Assembly: GCA_024509875.1 (NCBI GenBank)
Contig: JAMPIV010019071.1
Location: forward strand, 124,001-188,000
DNA: 64,000 nt
Source of the DNA: Oreohelix idahoensis
Lineage: Eukaryota > Mollusca > Gastropoda > Stylommatophora > Oreohelicidae
Direction: 5' to 3'
The translations under genes and the position numbers were made by a program. Below, piece after piece: positions 48,686-59,742 of the stretch; the stretch's first letter is position 1, and every line of letters starts with the position of its first letter. The notes beneath the pieces are model-generated. The model was given only the letters and a program-made list of their open reading frames with translations. It ran no database searches and was not told the DNA's origin.

Positions 48686-51405
48686 ATGGCGGCGAAATAA
48701 TATCGCAACGCACCGCAAATGAGATTCGCCGGTCAAGACGATAAGAGTGAAGCTTTCTTGTTATGGCGCCAACGCATAGATCTATATTCCAAGACCACTG
48801 GTCTGGAAGGACAAACCCTAACTCCATATATCCTAGAAGCATTGGACGATGAAGGTTTGAAAATCTACAACAGTTTTGCTACCGCCATGCCGGTTGAGTC
48901 GGCAACCGACCCCGTAGCCATATTGGATGAATTTGAAAAGCGTCTGATCATAAAGCACACAAACTTTAGAGCGGCAAGATTAGAGCTTCACCACCTGCGA
49001 CAGAAACGTGATGAAAGCCTAGATGATTTCTTCACTCGCATTAAGGAGAAAACAAGAGTATGTTAATTTAGCAACGAAGAAGAAAAAGAGCGAATTATTG
49101 AACAGATTCTTCTTAGCACACCAATGCCAGAGTTCCAGAAATGGCTACTGAGCCAGAGTGATACGCTAAGTTTACAACAACTTCTGGATGAAGGCAGGAA
49201 ACACGAGGCACAAGCACTAAACATTAAACAAATTCAGCAAGGTACATTAGCAGCCCAGGTGGATGCAGTGAAAAGCTATAAACCTAGACACAACAAAGCA
49301 ACTGGTTCGAAACAACAAGAAAAACACAACACAAGCAGAGGTGCTATGTGTAAATGTTGTGGCCTAAACCACATACAAAACCACTGTCCAGCTAAAGACT
49401 CTACATGTCATTACTGCAGAAAGAGGGGCCACTGGATAAAATTATGTTTCAAGAGGAAACAAGACAGTGCTCAACACAAACTTCACAGCAGAAAGTCGTC
49501 AAAACAAACACACTCTATGATGACTGAGGACCTTGACTCCAGTGAAGAAAGTGATCCTTCCACTTTTGATACTGTGAAGATACTAACTTTCAGTAATGAA
49601 CCAAAGAGAACGCAGGCTTTCTGCAAGGTACAATTCCGAATACCAGGAATTAAAATGCACAAAGAAAGAAACATTCGGTTCAAGATAGACACAGGTGCCC
49701 AAGGTAACACTCTACCCTTAAGAATATTCAGACAGATCATGCCTGACAAGGTGGATGAGCAAGGATTTCCCACAAGGGATGTAAAACGTAGGAGTGGCAG
49801 GACAAAGCTAAGAGCTTACAATGGAACAAGTATAGACTGTTTTGGAGCAGTAACACTTGAATGTTCATACAGAGGCTCAGAATGGACATCGTCAACATTT
49901 TACTTGGTAGATGTTGAAGGACCTGCAATTTTGGGTTTACCAATGTGCGAAAAGCTGAGTGTGGTAACTATTAACAACATTAAAGAGGATATAGGTTTTG
50001 CAGATGCTCTCAGCAGACTACCAAACCCCAACAAGATAACAGATCTTACCCCAAACATCAAAGTTGATTCTGTCAAGTTTAGCGATAATCGACTTGAACA
50101 CATCAGAGAAGACACAACGAGAGATCCTATTCTTAACTCTCTCAAAGAACTGATATACCATGGATGGCCAAGCTCTATCAGGGAAGTTCCAACACACATC
50201 CGTCCATACTTCTCTATGAGGGACGAGTTAAGCATCGAAGATGGTCTGATCCTTAAAGGAGATCGCATTGTAGTACCAGAAACACAACGCGATATCATCC
50301 TAAACAGCTCCATAATAGTCACCTTGGTATTGTGAAGACACAACTGAGAGCAAAGAAAGATGTTTACTGGCCACAGATAAACAAGGACATAGAAACACTA
50401 TGTAAAAACTGTTCAATTTGCCAAGAACATGCAAATAGGCAGTGCAGAGAACCTCTCATACCATCAGACATACCATTGAGCCCTTGGAGCATTATAGGAA
50501 CTGATATTTTCTCAATCGACAATAATGACTATCTTATTATTGCTGATTACTACAGCAAATTTCCCATCATTGAGAAACTTCCACAACCCTCACCATCAGC
50601 TGTTATTGCAGACATTACAAAGAAGTATTGCAGCATGTTTGGCATCCCAGATGAAATTAGATCAGACAACGGTCCACATTTCTCAGGTCAAGCATACAGA
50701 AACTTCACTAAGGACTGGAAGATCAAACACACAACATCATCACCTAGATACCCTAAATCTAATGGTTTCATTGAGAGACAGATACAAACTATCAAGTCAA
50801 TCATGAAGAAAACAAGAACAGAGGATGTACACCTAGCACTTTTGAGATGGAGAACAACACCGGTAGACAGTAAGATCGACAGTCCAGCAGAACTTATGTT
50901 TGATAGAAGAATTAAAGACCTCCTACCATCTAAGGTCCACTTCCGTCCACAACATAGAGACAGCACATATGATCAATTTCAGCATCGTCAGCAAGTTCAG
51001 AAATCCAACTATGACAAATGTGCTAAAGACTTACCACCATTATATCCTGGTCAGCATGTGACTACCTACAACCACAACAATGACACATGGTCAAAAGCAA
51101 CAATCATTTCCAGAAACCCTGAACCCAGGAGCTATACTTTAAGACCAGACAGCAGCAGCAACCTCCTGAGGCGAAACAGAGTGGACATAAGAGAAATCCC
51201 ACAGAATACAACAGAACAGAGAATTCCCATGCTTTCAACAGACAATGCAGTAACTCCAGACTTTGGTGCCCCACAAAACCAACAAGCGCCAAGGCCGAAA
51301 TCACAACCAACTCAAGCTAAACCAGGGACTTCCGCAGAACCACCAGCACTTTACACCACTCGTTCTGGCCGTACAGTGACACCTCCCAGCCGATACAGAC
51401 AGTGA
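48686..51405 (+). pseudogene. Gypsy gag-protease-integrase, RT deleted
   Basis: The first ATG (48686) meets TAA at 48698-48700, and translation could restart at 48719 (MRFAGQDDKSE). A second TAA at 49064-49066 cuts gag. The frame then stays open to 50335, with two zinc knuckles (CX2CX3HX4C and CX2CX4HX4C, about 49352-49448), protease DTGA at 49688-49699 and, around 49985-50005, a direct jump to the ADALSR connection motif that normally follows RNase H. A frameshift near 50310 precedes integrase (50332-51405) with CKNCSICQ, GTDIF, RSDNGPHFS and the FIERQIQ glutamate, and a Pro-rich tail. RT absence means it cannot copy itself. Confidence 0.92.
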
Positions 51406-51508
51406 CATATATATACTCACACTGAGCATTACACATACTTATCCTTTCTCACATGAAACATTTCGTTGGAAATGTTTACACACATTTTTTTTTTCAAAAA
51501 AGGGGGGA

Positions 51509-51691
51509 TGTAATATGAATACATTAAAGTACGAACCACACATTGTAATATAATGCGAATCTTGACATGTACGATATTCTGTAAATAAACATGGCTACGA
51601 ATTGAACATGCTTTTACTGAGTCCCTTCTGAAACGTGTGTGCTTGTGTAGATGACGAGGTAATGATTATATACATACATCATAACATTACA
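51509..51691 (+). repeat. 3' LTR, 183 bp
   Basis: Identical to the 5' LTR at 48410-48592. It is preceded by a purine tract ending GGGGGGA at 51508 and followed by the CTCTG duplication. Confidence 0.95.
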
Positions 51692-52240
51692 CTCTGCAAC
51701 GAGAAATTCTATCACAATTCGCTGCTTATAACGCAAGTTGCTAACACGCTCCATTTCAACGGTTTAGGGCAGCCGTATTATTTGGCCGGTTGCAGTGAAA
51801 TTTGGTGCACACAATTGGCATATGTCATATTTGAAGTGTGCAAAATTTCTTTCTTCTATCTTCATTATTAGCTGAGAAAAACGATGTGGTGCATTACTTT
51901 CTGAACGCCCCTCGTATATTCAATTGGAATCATATTGATGTATGCTTTACTATGAACAATGCTCATGATATCGTCACATGTTTTTTCGTAATAAATTGTG
52001 TCTTGTGGACTCAGAATACTTGGACTTCTCCAGTCGATATCATTCAATTATTATTCATTTTCCCAGCATTCGAGTATTATACAAAGAAAGCACGAAATTA
52101 AAATAATGAATGAAAACCAAGATAAATTTCAAGACATGGCCAAAGGTTGTGAACACCTTTTATTTACTATTCAGTTGGATTGAATATGCAAGGACAAACT
52201 AACTCAACAACACCCAGTTTCAACAACCGACTCTCAACAA

Positions 52241-52258
52241 CTGGTGCCCGTTGTCTGG
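52241..52258 (+). promoter_or_regulatory. Candidate primer-binding site of element Z
   Basis: TGGTGCCCGTTGTCTGGG starts two bases after the 5' LTR end. The TGG start and position fit a tRNA primer site, but I could not assign the tRNA. Confidence 0.5.
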
Positions 52259-55200
52259 GGAACGAAATTTTTTTCTTCGATAAGGTTACCGAAGTCTAAT
52301 TCAATGGCCAAGAACTGTTTACAATTGGAAAATACTCACGTGATGTGCGAAAGTATGACCAAATACGCATAACGACTAAAGGTCAAACACACGTCATCAA
52401 CTTCTGCGTACATGAAAGTCAAGTCGGCAACCGCTAATGCAGTCTTTGTCAAATGAAAATACTGCATCAAGGTAGACCCAAAGATGGAAAAACTCTATCA
52501 AGCAATCAATATCAGTTCACGACATTGGTCTACGCCTGTGGCGAGAGGTTTTATTTGGCTGTAGGATCAGTATAGTACTGAAAATGTCAGAAATAGAATT
52601 TCTGCAGAAAATGGTGAAGTCCCAGTGTCGGAGAGAACTACTGGTATCACAAATTAGTTACGGCTGTGAATGATCTGATCTCGAAACAATAGTATAGAGG
52701 AGACCGACATAAAGCGCCACCTCCGCTGTGTAACTAACTGTGATATTAATAAACAAGGAAACAGATTTTACTTAACACTGATAAAATTGACAAGTCGTTC
52801 AAATACAATTTCCTTATTTTTATTTAGTATATACACTATCTACTCTTGTGCTGAAGGGTGAATGTTAAAAAAAAATGGAATGTAATGAATTTGTAAGTTT
52901 ACATGTGATTTACAAATATTTATTTTATATATATATATATAAATATTTTACACCAAGTTTTCCAATTATAGGAACAAAAAATTTATATCAGCTGTGCTGT
53001 TAATTAATTATAGTACATGGATCAGCTGTGCTGTTAATTAAGGATATAACACTTCTCAGCTATGCTATTAATTTTGTCTCTTGCTATGTTAATTCACTTT
53101 TCTTCATTGACAGTTCTATGCTCACAATGCCGACAGAAATGGTACTAATGTGTACTCATCTCTCTTAAGTCTGTTCTTCTTTGTTTGGTTCACACCACCG
53201 GCAGAGTATCGTTCCTTTAGCCCACCCAAGACTGAGGGGGACCAAAGATGTAGAGTCTGGTCAACCTCTATGCTCCTGCGGAGTTCCAGGCAGCGGGATT
53301 GACTCGAACATACGACCTCAGGTTTTTAGGACACAATTAAACCTGTAACAAAGCAAAAATAGGGGCTAATTTCTGTCCTCAAGCCCACCTATTTCTAGTG
53401 TGAGTGAAATGAGCGTGTCTCCGATGTATGCATGTGGGATGAATGACAACATGGCTCAGTATGATTTAGCAATAGCGAGACAAGACAGGTGTCTACTTGC
53501 AAAACATTCTTTCTGATAAACTAATACATGGATACATTCAATAATATAGATTCAATACATGAATACATTTAATACATGAATACATCCCATAATATAAATC
53601 AATGCATGAATAAATCCAATAATATGTACACCTAGGTGTGATACAACAATGTCCTTCCCCCTATACTATACCACGCCCTCTCTGACAATAGCTGGTAACA
53701 TATATCCTAACAATATTGTTATGTTCTTATGATAGGAGTATATGAGACGAGGACTGTTTGGTGATATATCAGGTTGGAGTTATAGGAGACAATAGATTGG
53801 AGTTAGATGCGACAATAGATTGAGTCCTGACAAGGACTGTTTTTGGTTATATTGCAGTTGGTCTTATCTGAGACAATAGATTGAGTTATAGAAGACAATA
53901 GATTGAGTTAGATGCGACAATAGATTGAGTCCTGACAAGGACTGTTTTGGTTATATTTGCAGTTGGTTTTATCTGAGACAATAGACTGAAGTTATAGACT
54001 GACAATAGATTGAAGTATAGGAGACAATAGGTTGAAGTATGAGTCCTATTAGTCTTCGTCTATTCAATCATAATAGGAAATACAATCATTATACTTAATT
54101 TCCCCAAGATACAATCAGTAACCTGATAGGTAGTATAAATGACACACAACAAATACCAACGGTTATCGTGAATATATTTACCCTCCTAAGATTTTAAACT
54201 GGCCAGGTTTTGACGCGACTTAGCGAAGTAGGTTGCAGGTCGATGCCCTCAGGTAAGTTGTAAATCAAAGTGACAGCTTCTTCCTCTTCAGCTCTGGCGT
54301 CAAGTTCGGGATTGCGTGGTTAGCATAAAATCCGCTTGATTATATAGTCAGGTAACTACTTGAGGAAAGCTTTCGGTTGGTTCCTGGCGGAGCAAAATGA
54401 TTGGTTTCCTCCGGTTTTGTACCTGGTCTCATACAGCCTAATTTTATTCAGTTTTCATCGGCCATCTTGCGTGAACAAGATGGCCGTTAATTTATTCTGT
54501 CTCAGAGACTGGTGAACGTTGATCGTTGATTGGTTGAAGCAAATCTGTATCTCGACATAGTGATTAACAAAGTAGTGGGTTACACTTCGTTTCACGACAA
54601 CGCCGTTGGTGCATACTGACATTGACCGGAGTAGATAACTGAGCACAAAAAGATAAGTTTTATTGTAACCTTTGTCGGCTAAATAGGAATACACTAGTCC
54701 ATTTCGCCTTTATATAGGCATGTCTTATTACTATCATTTGTAAATGTTTGTGTTTTCAACCGTCTGTTTGTTAGTTTTTTGGGCGGGTGGTTGGTGAGGC
54801 GAATCAAAACTAATTTTATGTCTCTTAGGACGACCGAATTGGTTTTGATCGATCATTTTTGTAAATGTAAATGTTTGTGTTTTCAACCGTCTGTTTGTTA
54901 GTTTTTTGGGCGGGTGGTTGGTGAGGCGAATCAAAACTAATTTTATGTCTCTTAGGACGACCGAATTGGTTTTGATCGATCTGTAGGGCAGTGAAATATT
55001 TTCATTTTGCAGAGAACCCCATTGAAGATTAATTATGCCGATGGATACCTTTGTCTGTATTTGAAAGTATTTGACTTTAAGTGTTAGGTGTGAAGTTTTG
55101 TAATATTACTGTTGTATTTTGCTGTATTAATTTTCATTTTTATTCAGTTCTAGTCATATGTTTGTAAACTATCTTGTTCATTCTGATCTTTCTATCATTT

Positions 55201-55980
55201 AGTTCATAGATATTTTAATAACCGTTATATGAGTCCATGTCTACGTCATCAGTTTACGTGTATGTAGGTCAATCTCGACTTAGTTTTTCTTTGACCTTTC
55301 AGTACTTCCGATTGTTTTACTAAGTTCATAAAATCATTTATGTCTGTGAAATTGTCACTTTTGTATCGTACTTCTGTTTGTAAATCTTCGGTAATTGTGG
55401 GTATTGTAGTTATTCATTTCATAAATTAATAATGTAATTATATTATGATAAATTGATTCTCTATAAGATTGTAAATTAATTTAATTAATTTTTATTAAAT
55501 TACATAATGACTTAGGTGATGTCATCAATTTGCACTATTGGCCCAAGACACTAGTCTTTATTCATTATGACTAGGGCATGATGCCATAATATAATGATAA
55601 ATTATTGAATTAAGATAACTTTTAGTGAATAATTGCTTGGTAATCACACCATGCAGAGGTGATGAATTAGGAAACTATATTAGATATTATAAAATTATAG
55701 CTTGCCTTGAGTTTAATAGGCATAGTGGGGATTAATAAGTACATTTTTCTTAAACCTAGTACTACATTGTCCACTGGGCACATATATATATATAATTGAA
55801 TAACATAATTATGGAGGGATGGTACCCATAATTCTTAAATGATGATATGAGATGCATGAGTAGGTAATAATGATATAAATTATTGAATAAAAATAATTGT
55901 TGAATTGACAACTAGTCGTAAAGGAACTTGATTATTGTTTGATTGACTAAAGAAGTCTTAGATATACGAGTATATTTACC
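52259..55980 (+). repeat. Leader of element Z, non-coding, with tandem repeats
   Basis: A leader of 3.7 kb without a convincing ORF. It holds three units of TCAG(C)T(G/A)TGCT(G/A)TTAATT-type repeat at 52988-53075; a roughly 30-bp repeat around ATACATGAATACAT at 53520-53625; a 120-bp unit repeated twice plus shorter GACAATAGATTG units at 53765-54040; and a 127-bp unit duplicated at 54741-54867 and 54868-54981 without visible change. 53160-53340 contains a possible SINE-like stretch with GATTCGA-like words but no clear ends. The unusual leader length suggests packaging or regulatory sequence, or unrecognised insertions. Confidence 0.6.
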
Positions 55981-57528
55981 ATGTTTACTTTAGAGGAACT
56001 TATGGCGATTGGACGGAAACATGGTTTAGAAGGTGGCATGTTAAAATTATTTGCCATGAGAGAGGTGGCTATTAGCAATTTAAAGAATATGGGAAAATAT
56101 CCTAGTGAGGACCGAATTGAAGTTGAAGTAAGACGTATTGAGGAATTAGAAGAAAATAAAATGATGGTTGCATTAGAGGAGAAGATAGTGCAACGGGATT
56201 TAGTGGATGGAAATAATAAGATACGAGATATGGAGAATTTTGACAAGAAGAACTTTGATGTTGAATTAGATCAGGTTGATACTGCTTTAATTGCTGATGG
56301 TACACATATGGCTCAGATTCAGGAGCTGAAATCTGAGGTTTCATTATTGAGATTAAAGGTGGATACACAAGAAGTGGTAATTCAGGATATGAAGAGTTCT
56401 TACATTGTGTTGGAGAATAAAATGAAAACAATTGAACTTGAGAATCATGAAGTTATACATCTTCTAAGTCAATATCAAAAGTTGACTAATGACAATTTTG
56501 CTAACCTCGATACATTGCTCCTTAAGGAGAATAATAAATATTCTGAACTAGAAAAGAGAATGCAACAGCAGAATAATGAACTTTCAAATAAGGTGAATGC
56601 AGTTGAGTCTTTACTTAATAATGAGAGGAAGAAAACTACTAATTTGGAGAAAATAAATAAGAAGCAGAGACAGGAGATTACACTCCTAAATTTAGAGGGT
56701 ACGAAGGCAAGAAAAAGAGCAAATGGTCTGCTGGATGTCGTATTGGACAAGAAGATATTGTCTAACAGCAGGCATGATAAATCTATTGTACGACATACCA
56801 AGACGGCTCCATGTGCTAAGACAAGCTCAGCACAACCCAACAAAATAAAAATATCATTCCGAGGGACTTATACCTTCCCTCGACACAATAATATCGCCAA
56901 TTCAATTAATAAATCTTGGCGACAGAACCAGATTGAAACTGATTCTAAGAAAACTGCTGATTTGCCTAACGATAGGAATGACTTCACTAAAAAGAGAAAT
57001 AATAGTGAGTTTAGTATGAACTTGAACGATAAAGTTCATACTAATAAGTCTGTCGGCAAAGTTTTTACTTTGCACAGCAAGGAAGTATCTACGACATGCA
57101 GGAAACGTACTGCCTTAAATACTAATAGATATCGTCCGAATTTCAGTCATGACGATACTTCATCTAATAAAACTATTACGTTTATGGATAATTCTCTTGA
57201 TATGACCAGAAATACATATCATCATTGTTCACAGTTTCGTGACAATGATATTACTTATATTGGCAAAAGTGCATATTCTCGCACTGTGTTAGTGCGCAAT
57301 CTGCCACAAGATACTACATGGCAGGCACTTGGCAATTTCTTCAATTATACAGCAAACGTTAAGTTTGTTCGTCTTCTGCCATCCGTCAATGGGCAGAATA
57401 GGGAGGCGTTGATTACCTTCCGTAACAATAGAGACGCTCGTTTGGTTATAGAGCGTGACAATGGTGTATGGTTTCATCACCATTCGCTAAAGTTACAACT
57501 AGTACCTGATTCTGCGTCACACAGATAA
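55981..57528 (+). CDS. Coiled-coil/RRM protein in the gag position of element Z
   Basis: This 515-codon intact frame is the longest in the window. ATG lies in an ACCATG context. Residues about 1-30 (LEELMAIGRKHGLEGGMLKL) resemble the short N-terminal motif seen in Gag proteins of some invertebrate Gypsy-like elements. Residues about 45-245 are heptad-rich, acidic/basic coiled coil. Residues 250-430 are Lys/Arg/Asn/Ser-rich and probably disordered. Residues 435-510 look like an RRM fold: VLVRNL (436-441, RNP2-like), a helix with WQALGNFF, REALITF (474-480, RNP1-like) and a final LKLQLV strand. No zinc knuckle or capsid-like region is evident. Likely an RNA-binding Gag substitute. A captured host RNA-binding protein is possible. 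Confidence 0.7.
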   Translation: MFTLEELMAIGRKHGLEGGMLKLFAMREVAISNLKNMGKYPSEDRIEVEVRRIEELEENKMMVALEEKIVQRDLVDGNNKIRDMENFDKKNFDVELDQVDTALIADGTHMAQIQELKSEVSLLRLKVDTQEVVIQDMKSSYIVLENKMKTIELENHEVIHLLSQYQKLTNDNFANLDTLLLKENNKYSELEKRMQQQNNELSNKVNAVESLLNNERKKTTNLEKINKKQRQEITLLNLEGTKARKRANGLLDVVLDKKILSNSRHDKSIVRHTKTAPCAKTSSAQPNKIKISFRGTYTFPRHNNIANSINKSWRQNQIETDSKKTADLPNDRNDFTKKRNNSEFSMNLNDKVHTNKSVGKVFTLHSKEVSTTCRKRTALNTNRYRPNFSHDDTSSNKTITFMDNSLDMTRNTYHHCSQFRDNDITYIGKSAYSRTVLVRNLPQDTTWQALGNFFNYTANVKFVRLLPSVNGQNREALITFRNNRDARLVIERDNGVWFHHHSLKLQLVPDSASHR

Positions 57529-58647
57529 CAGGTTACAGTAACACTGTTCATCACATCTTTGATGACTCAGCATAGTCAGTCATCATTTCTTTTCTTTATC
57601 GGTCAATTATTCTTATATGGCTTAGTTATGGTGGGCTTTGCTATTAGGTGACACTTGTGTTGTTTTATTTACGATAACACTGTGTTCTTTCGTCTTTGTA
57701 ATTTTACCATGCCTAAGTTAAACAGTAACTGTGTTGATTATTCTAACTATGCCCAGCCAAAGTAGCATAAGTTTCGTATATCGTCTATTGTCTTAAGAAA
57801 AAAAGACATGCCGTTGAAGGTAACATGGACTGACGAATGCGACAAAACGTTTCGTAGGATATTGACAATCTTTTCAAAGAGGCGAGTTGTACTTTGCGAG
57901 TTTGACTGATCCTGATTCCTTCGACTTCGTCAATGAATAAATATCAGGAACTGAATACGTTATAGCTGATGTCCTTTCGAGACATTCTACTAAAGTCGAA
58001 TAATAATTGTCCATAACTTCAAAAAGTAATACAACAAGAATGACTTTGGAACTATGATGTATTTCAACGATGAAAATGATATGAACTACCTACATAAGAA
58101 TGACACTTCGAATACTGTGCAGTGAATCAACCAATATGTACACTCTCCGAAAGAAATTGTTTGTAACAAGAAACGTAGTTCGATGGTTCGTTTTTAACAG
58201 TTGGACTTTGGTTAGTGTCCATTCGTTCTACAACTCGTTACGATATAGTCGGGAAGAGTATCTGAATCCAGGCTGGACAAATACCGTTATCTACAGAAAT
58301 TGAAATGACTAATTCAATACCAGGAAAGTTTACACTCACTCAGGAACGAAACATAGTTGAATATTATTAAATAGTTTAATTTTAATTAGTTAGAATAATT
58401 TCATGACAGCACACATGATTACTTAGTTAATACATAGGTTAATTAATTATTTTGACACTTGACTTTTCTTTTAATTAATATAATAATTTGTATATTACAT
58501 ATATATTATCGACATGACCGCGACATTGTTCTAGACAGAACATCGTAGGCCATATGTCGGGTTTTTGTTAAATTTTTGGAGATGTTTGATCAAGATAGTT
58601 CAAAAAAATATATCTAATAGATTTTTTTTCCCCGTCGGGCAGAGAAT
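57529..58647 (+). pseudogene. Collapsed pol remnant of element Z
   Basis: Within this 1.1-kb tail two pieces are recognisable. Around 57815-57860 the residues VTWTDECDKTFRRILT match the start of the Gypsy RNase H region, followed by a VLCEFD block. At about 57943-58003, ISGTEYVIADVLSRH matches the motif that closes RNase H. The RNase H core between them is missing, and protease, RT and integrase are not found. The rest to 58647 is AT-rich and unrecognised. GGGCAGAGAA before the 3' LTR is a weak purine tract. Confidence 0.65.
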
Positions 58648-59742
58648 TGTTACGGTGTTTTTATTGATGTCGTCTGCTATAGTTGGGAGTGCGCAATTTT
58701 AGGTTAATAGAATTAATATAGATTGATGTGAATACTTTACGGATTAGTGAACGCAAAGTACACGGTCAAATTATGACGTGTTAGCGTTGATAAGGTCACG
58801 CTTCGTGACTTAGATACCGGACCCCTTTTTACGTTGTCCGTCAAGCCGTGAAGACCTGTCCTACATCCTTCCAATGTTAGGCTTGGTAATGGTCGTATTA
58901 TTATTTAAAGTGATATAAGGACGCAGGGTCGGTCCAAATTATATGATAGAGGACGAAACTATAAGGTTAGTGGATTTTTTTTTTTTTTTCTTAACCAGCG
59001 GCACTTGGGCGTTCAGCCCTTCGGCCCAATGACATATCATTGCGAGGCTGGGGAACCTGAGGACTTTCCTTCCAACCCGGTCAGGAGCTTCGCTCCTTCC
59101 CATCCACTGAGGGTTTATCACAGAAGCCGTTCAGGCTATTCAGTCAAATTTCCGGCCGTAAACATTTCTTCAAACGCCGACGCCCGGGTTTGAACCATGA
59201 ACACCTGTTCGCCAGTACAACGCCGAAACCATTACACCAGTGCGGCTCCCAAGGTTAGTGGATAACCTAGATTAAGGAAGGATCGATGATCAGTTATTGA
59301 TATATATTCGTCAAGACACATGCGCTCACTACCGGCTGTCTGAATCACAGCAGCACGAGTATATAGCCATGATGTTCTGTTGACATTAATTCGTCAGGAC
59401 ACGGACTGATAATTATATATATTCAATTGGAATCAAATTGATGTATGCTTTACTATGAACAATGCTCATGATATCGTCACATGTTTTTTCGTAATAAATT
59501 GTGTCTTGTGGACTCAGAATACTTGGACTTCTCCAGTCGATATCATTCAATTATTATTCATTTTCCCAGCATTCGCGTACTATACAAAGAAAGCACGAAA
59601 TTAAAATAATGAATGAAAACCAAGATAAATTTCAAGACATGGCCAAAGGTTGTGAACACCTTTTATTTACTATTCAGTTGGATTGAATATGCAAGGACAA
59701 ACTAACTCAACAACAACCAGTTTCAACAACCGACTCTCAACA
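58648..59742 (+). repeat. 3' LTR of element Z, carrying a SINE
   Basis: This LTR is about 807 bp without the SINE and its duplication. It gives the empty sites for the Tx1 LINE and the mariner found in the 5' LTR. It ends CTCAACA before the ATCTC duplication. Confidence 0.93.
58975..59250 (-). mobile_element. tRNA-derived SINE, long form
   Basis: A 276-bp element on the minus strand with tRNA-like head: A-box TGGTGTAATGG (complement of 59229-59239) and B-box GGTTCAAACCC (complement of 59186-59196). It has a body of about 150 bp and a poly(A) tail (T-run at 58975-58989). Target duplication AAGGTTAGTGGA at 58963-58974 and 59251-59262. The 5' LTR of Z has the empty site near 47125-47140. The short form at 13921-14044 lacks the body. 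Confidence 0.93.

Larger units (their letters stand above)
48410..51691 (+). mobile_element. Short Gypsy-type LTR element with identical LTRs
   Basis: It starts TGTAATATGA, ends ACATTACA and is flanked by CTCTG (48405-48409 and 51692-51696). Both LTRs are 183 bp and identical by my reading, which makes this the youngest LTR insertion. Length is only 3.3 kb: gag, protease and integrase are present, but RT and nearly all of RNase H are missing. PBS (48593) and purine tract (51496-51508) match those of the element at 32075-37539. It was probably mobilised in trans. Confidence 0.95.
47398..51754 (-). pseudogene. mariner transposase (DD34D), split by a Gypsy element
   Basis: Translation on the minus strand starts at 51754 (MERVSNLRYKQRIVIEFL), is interrupted at 51692 by the LTR element and resumes at 48409. 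It then shows a helix-turn-helix region (VDRSTVSRWVQRI, DRPRCGRPA, ITTQQLALQLSVS). The catalytic triad is in VTGDETWAHHF, LLHDNARPHTS and SPDLAPSDFHLYG, with 34 residues between the second and third aspartates, as in mariner. A frameshift in the T-run at about 47934-47941 separates the first catalytic block from the others. Otherwise the 350-residue length is complete. The first codons of the longest frame at 48410-48440 come from the LTR, not from transposase. Confidence 0.92.
47287..51914 (-). mobile_element. mariner-type DNA transposon
   Basis: Terminal inverted repeats start CGAGGGGCGTTCAGAAAGTA at 47287 and end with the complement at 51914. The TA duplication is at 47285-47286 and 51915-51916. 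The 3' LTR of Z has the empty site with a single TA at about 59415-59423. Without the nested Gypsy element it is about 1.34 kb, normal for mariner. The transposase lies on the minus strand. Confidence 0.95.
40532..52238 (+). repeat. 5' LTR of element Z, broken by two insertions
   Basis: The LTR is in three pieces, 40532-40747, 47013-47286 and 51915-52238, totalling about 806 bp. The gaps hold the Tx1 LINE (40748-47012) and the mariner transposon (47287-51914). Alignment with the 3' LTR (58648-59742) crosses both insertion points cleanly. Confidence 0.92.
40532..59742 (+). mobile_element. LTR retrotransposon Z, with nested insertions
   Basis: It starts TGTTACGG, ends CTCAACA and is flanked by ATCTC (40527-40531 and 59743-59747). 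Copy 1 of the duplication has the empty site with one ATCTC at about 13024-13028. After subtracting nested insertions both LTRs are about 807 bp and the internal part (52239-58647) is 6.4 kb. The LTRs differ at roughly a dozen sites in the stretches I compared, so insertion is old relative to the two Gypsy elements. The internal part has a long leader with tandem repeats, one intact ORF in the gag position and collapsed pol fragments with Ty3/Gypsy RNase H hallmarks. Probably a non-autonomous Gypsy-like element. Confidence 0.9.

Noticed and set aside
53160..53340. tRNA-derived SINE in the leader of Z
   Set aside because: A TTCGAGTCAATCCC run on the minus strand is B-box-like, but the spacing is off, and there is no A-box, tail or duplication.
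53520..54050. CRISPR-like array
   Set aside because: Repeats are irregular, AT-rich and without uniform spacers, inside a eukaryotic LTR element leader.
40532..59742. A single giant 19-kb retrotransposon
   Set aside because: Most of the length is nested insertions with their own target duplications; the element proper is about 8 kb.
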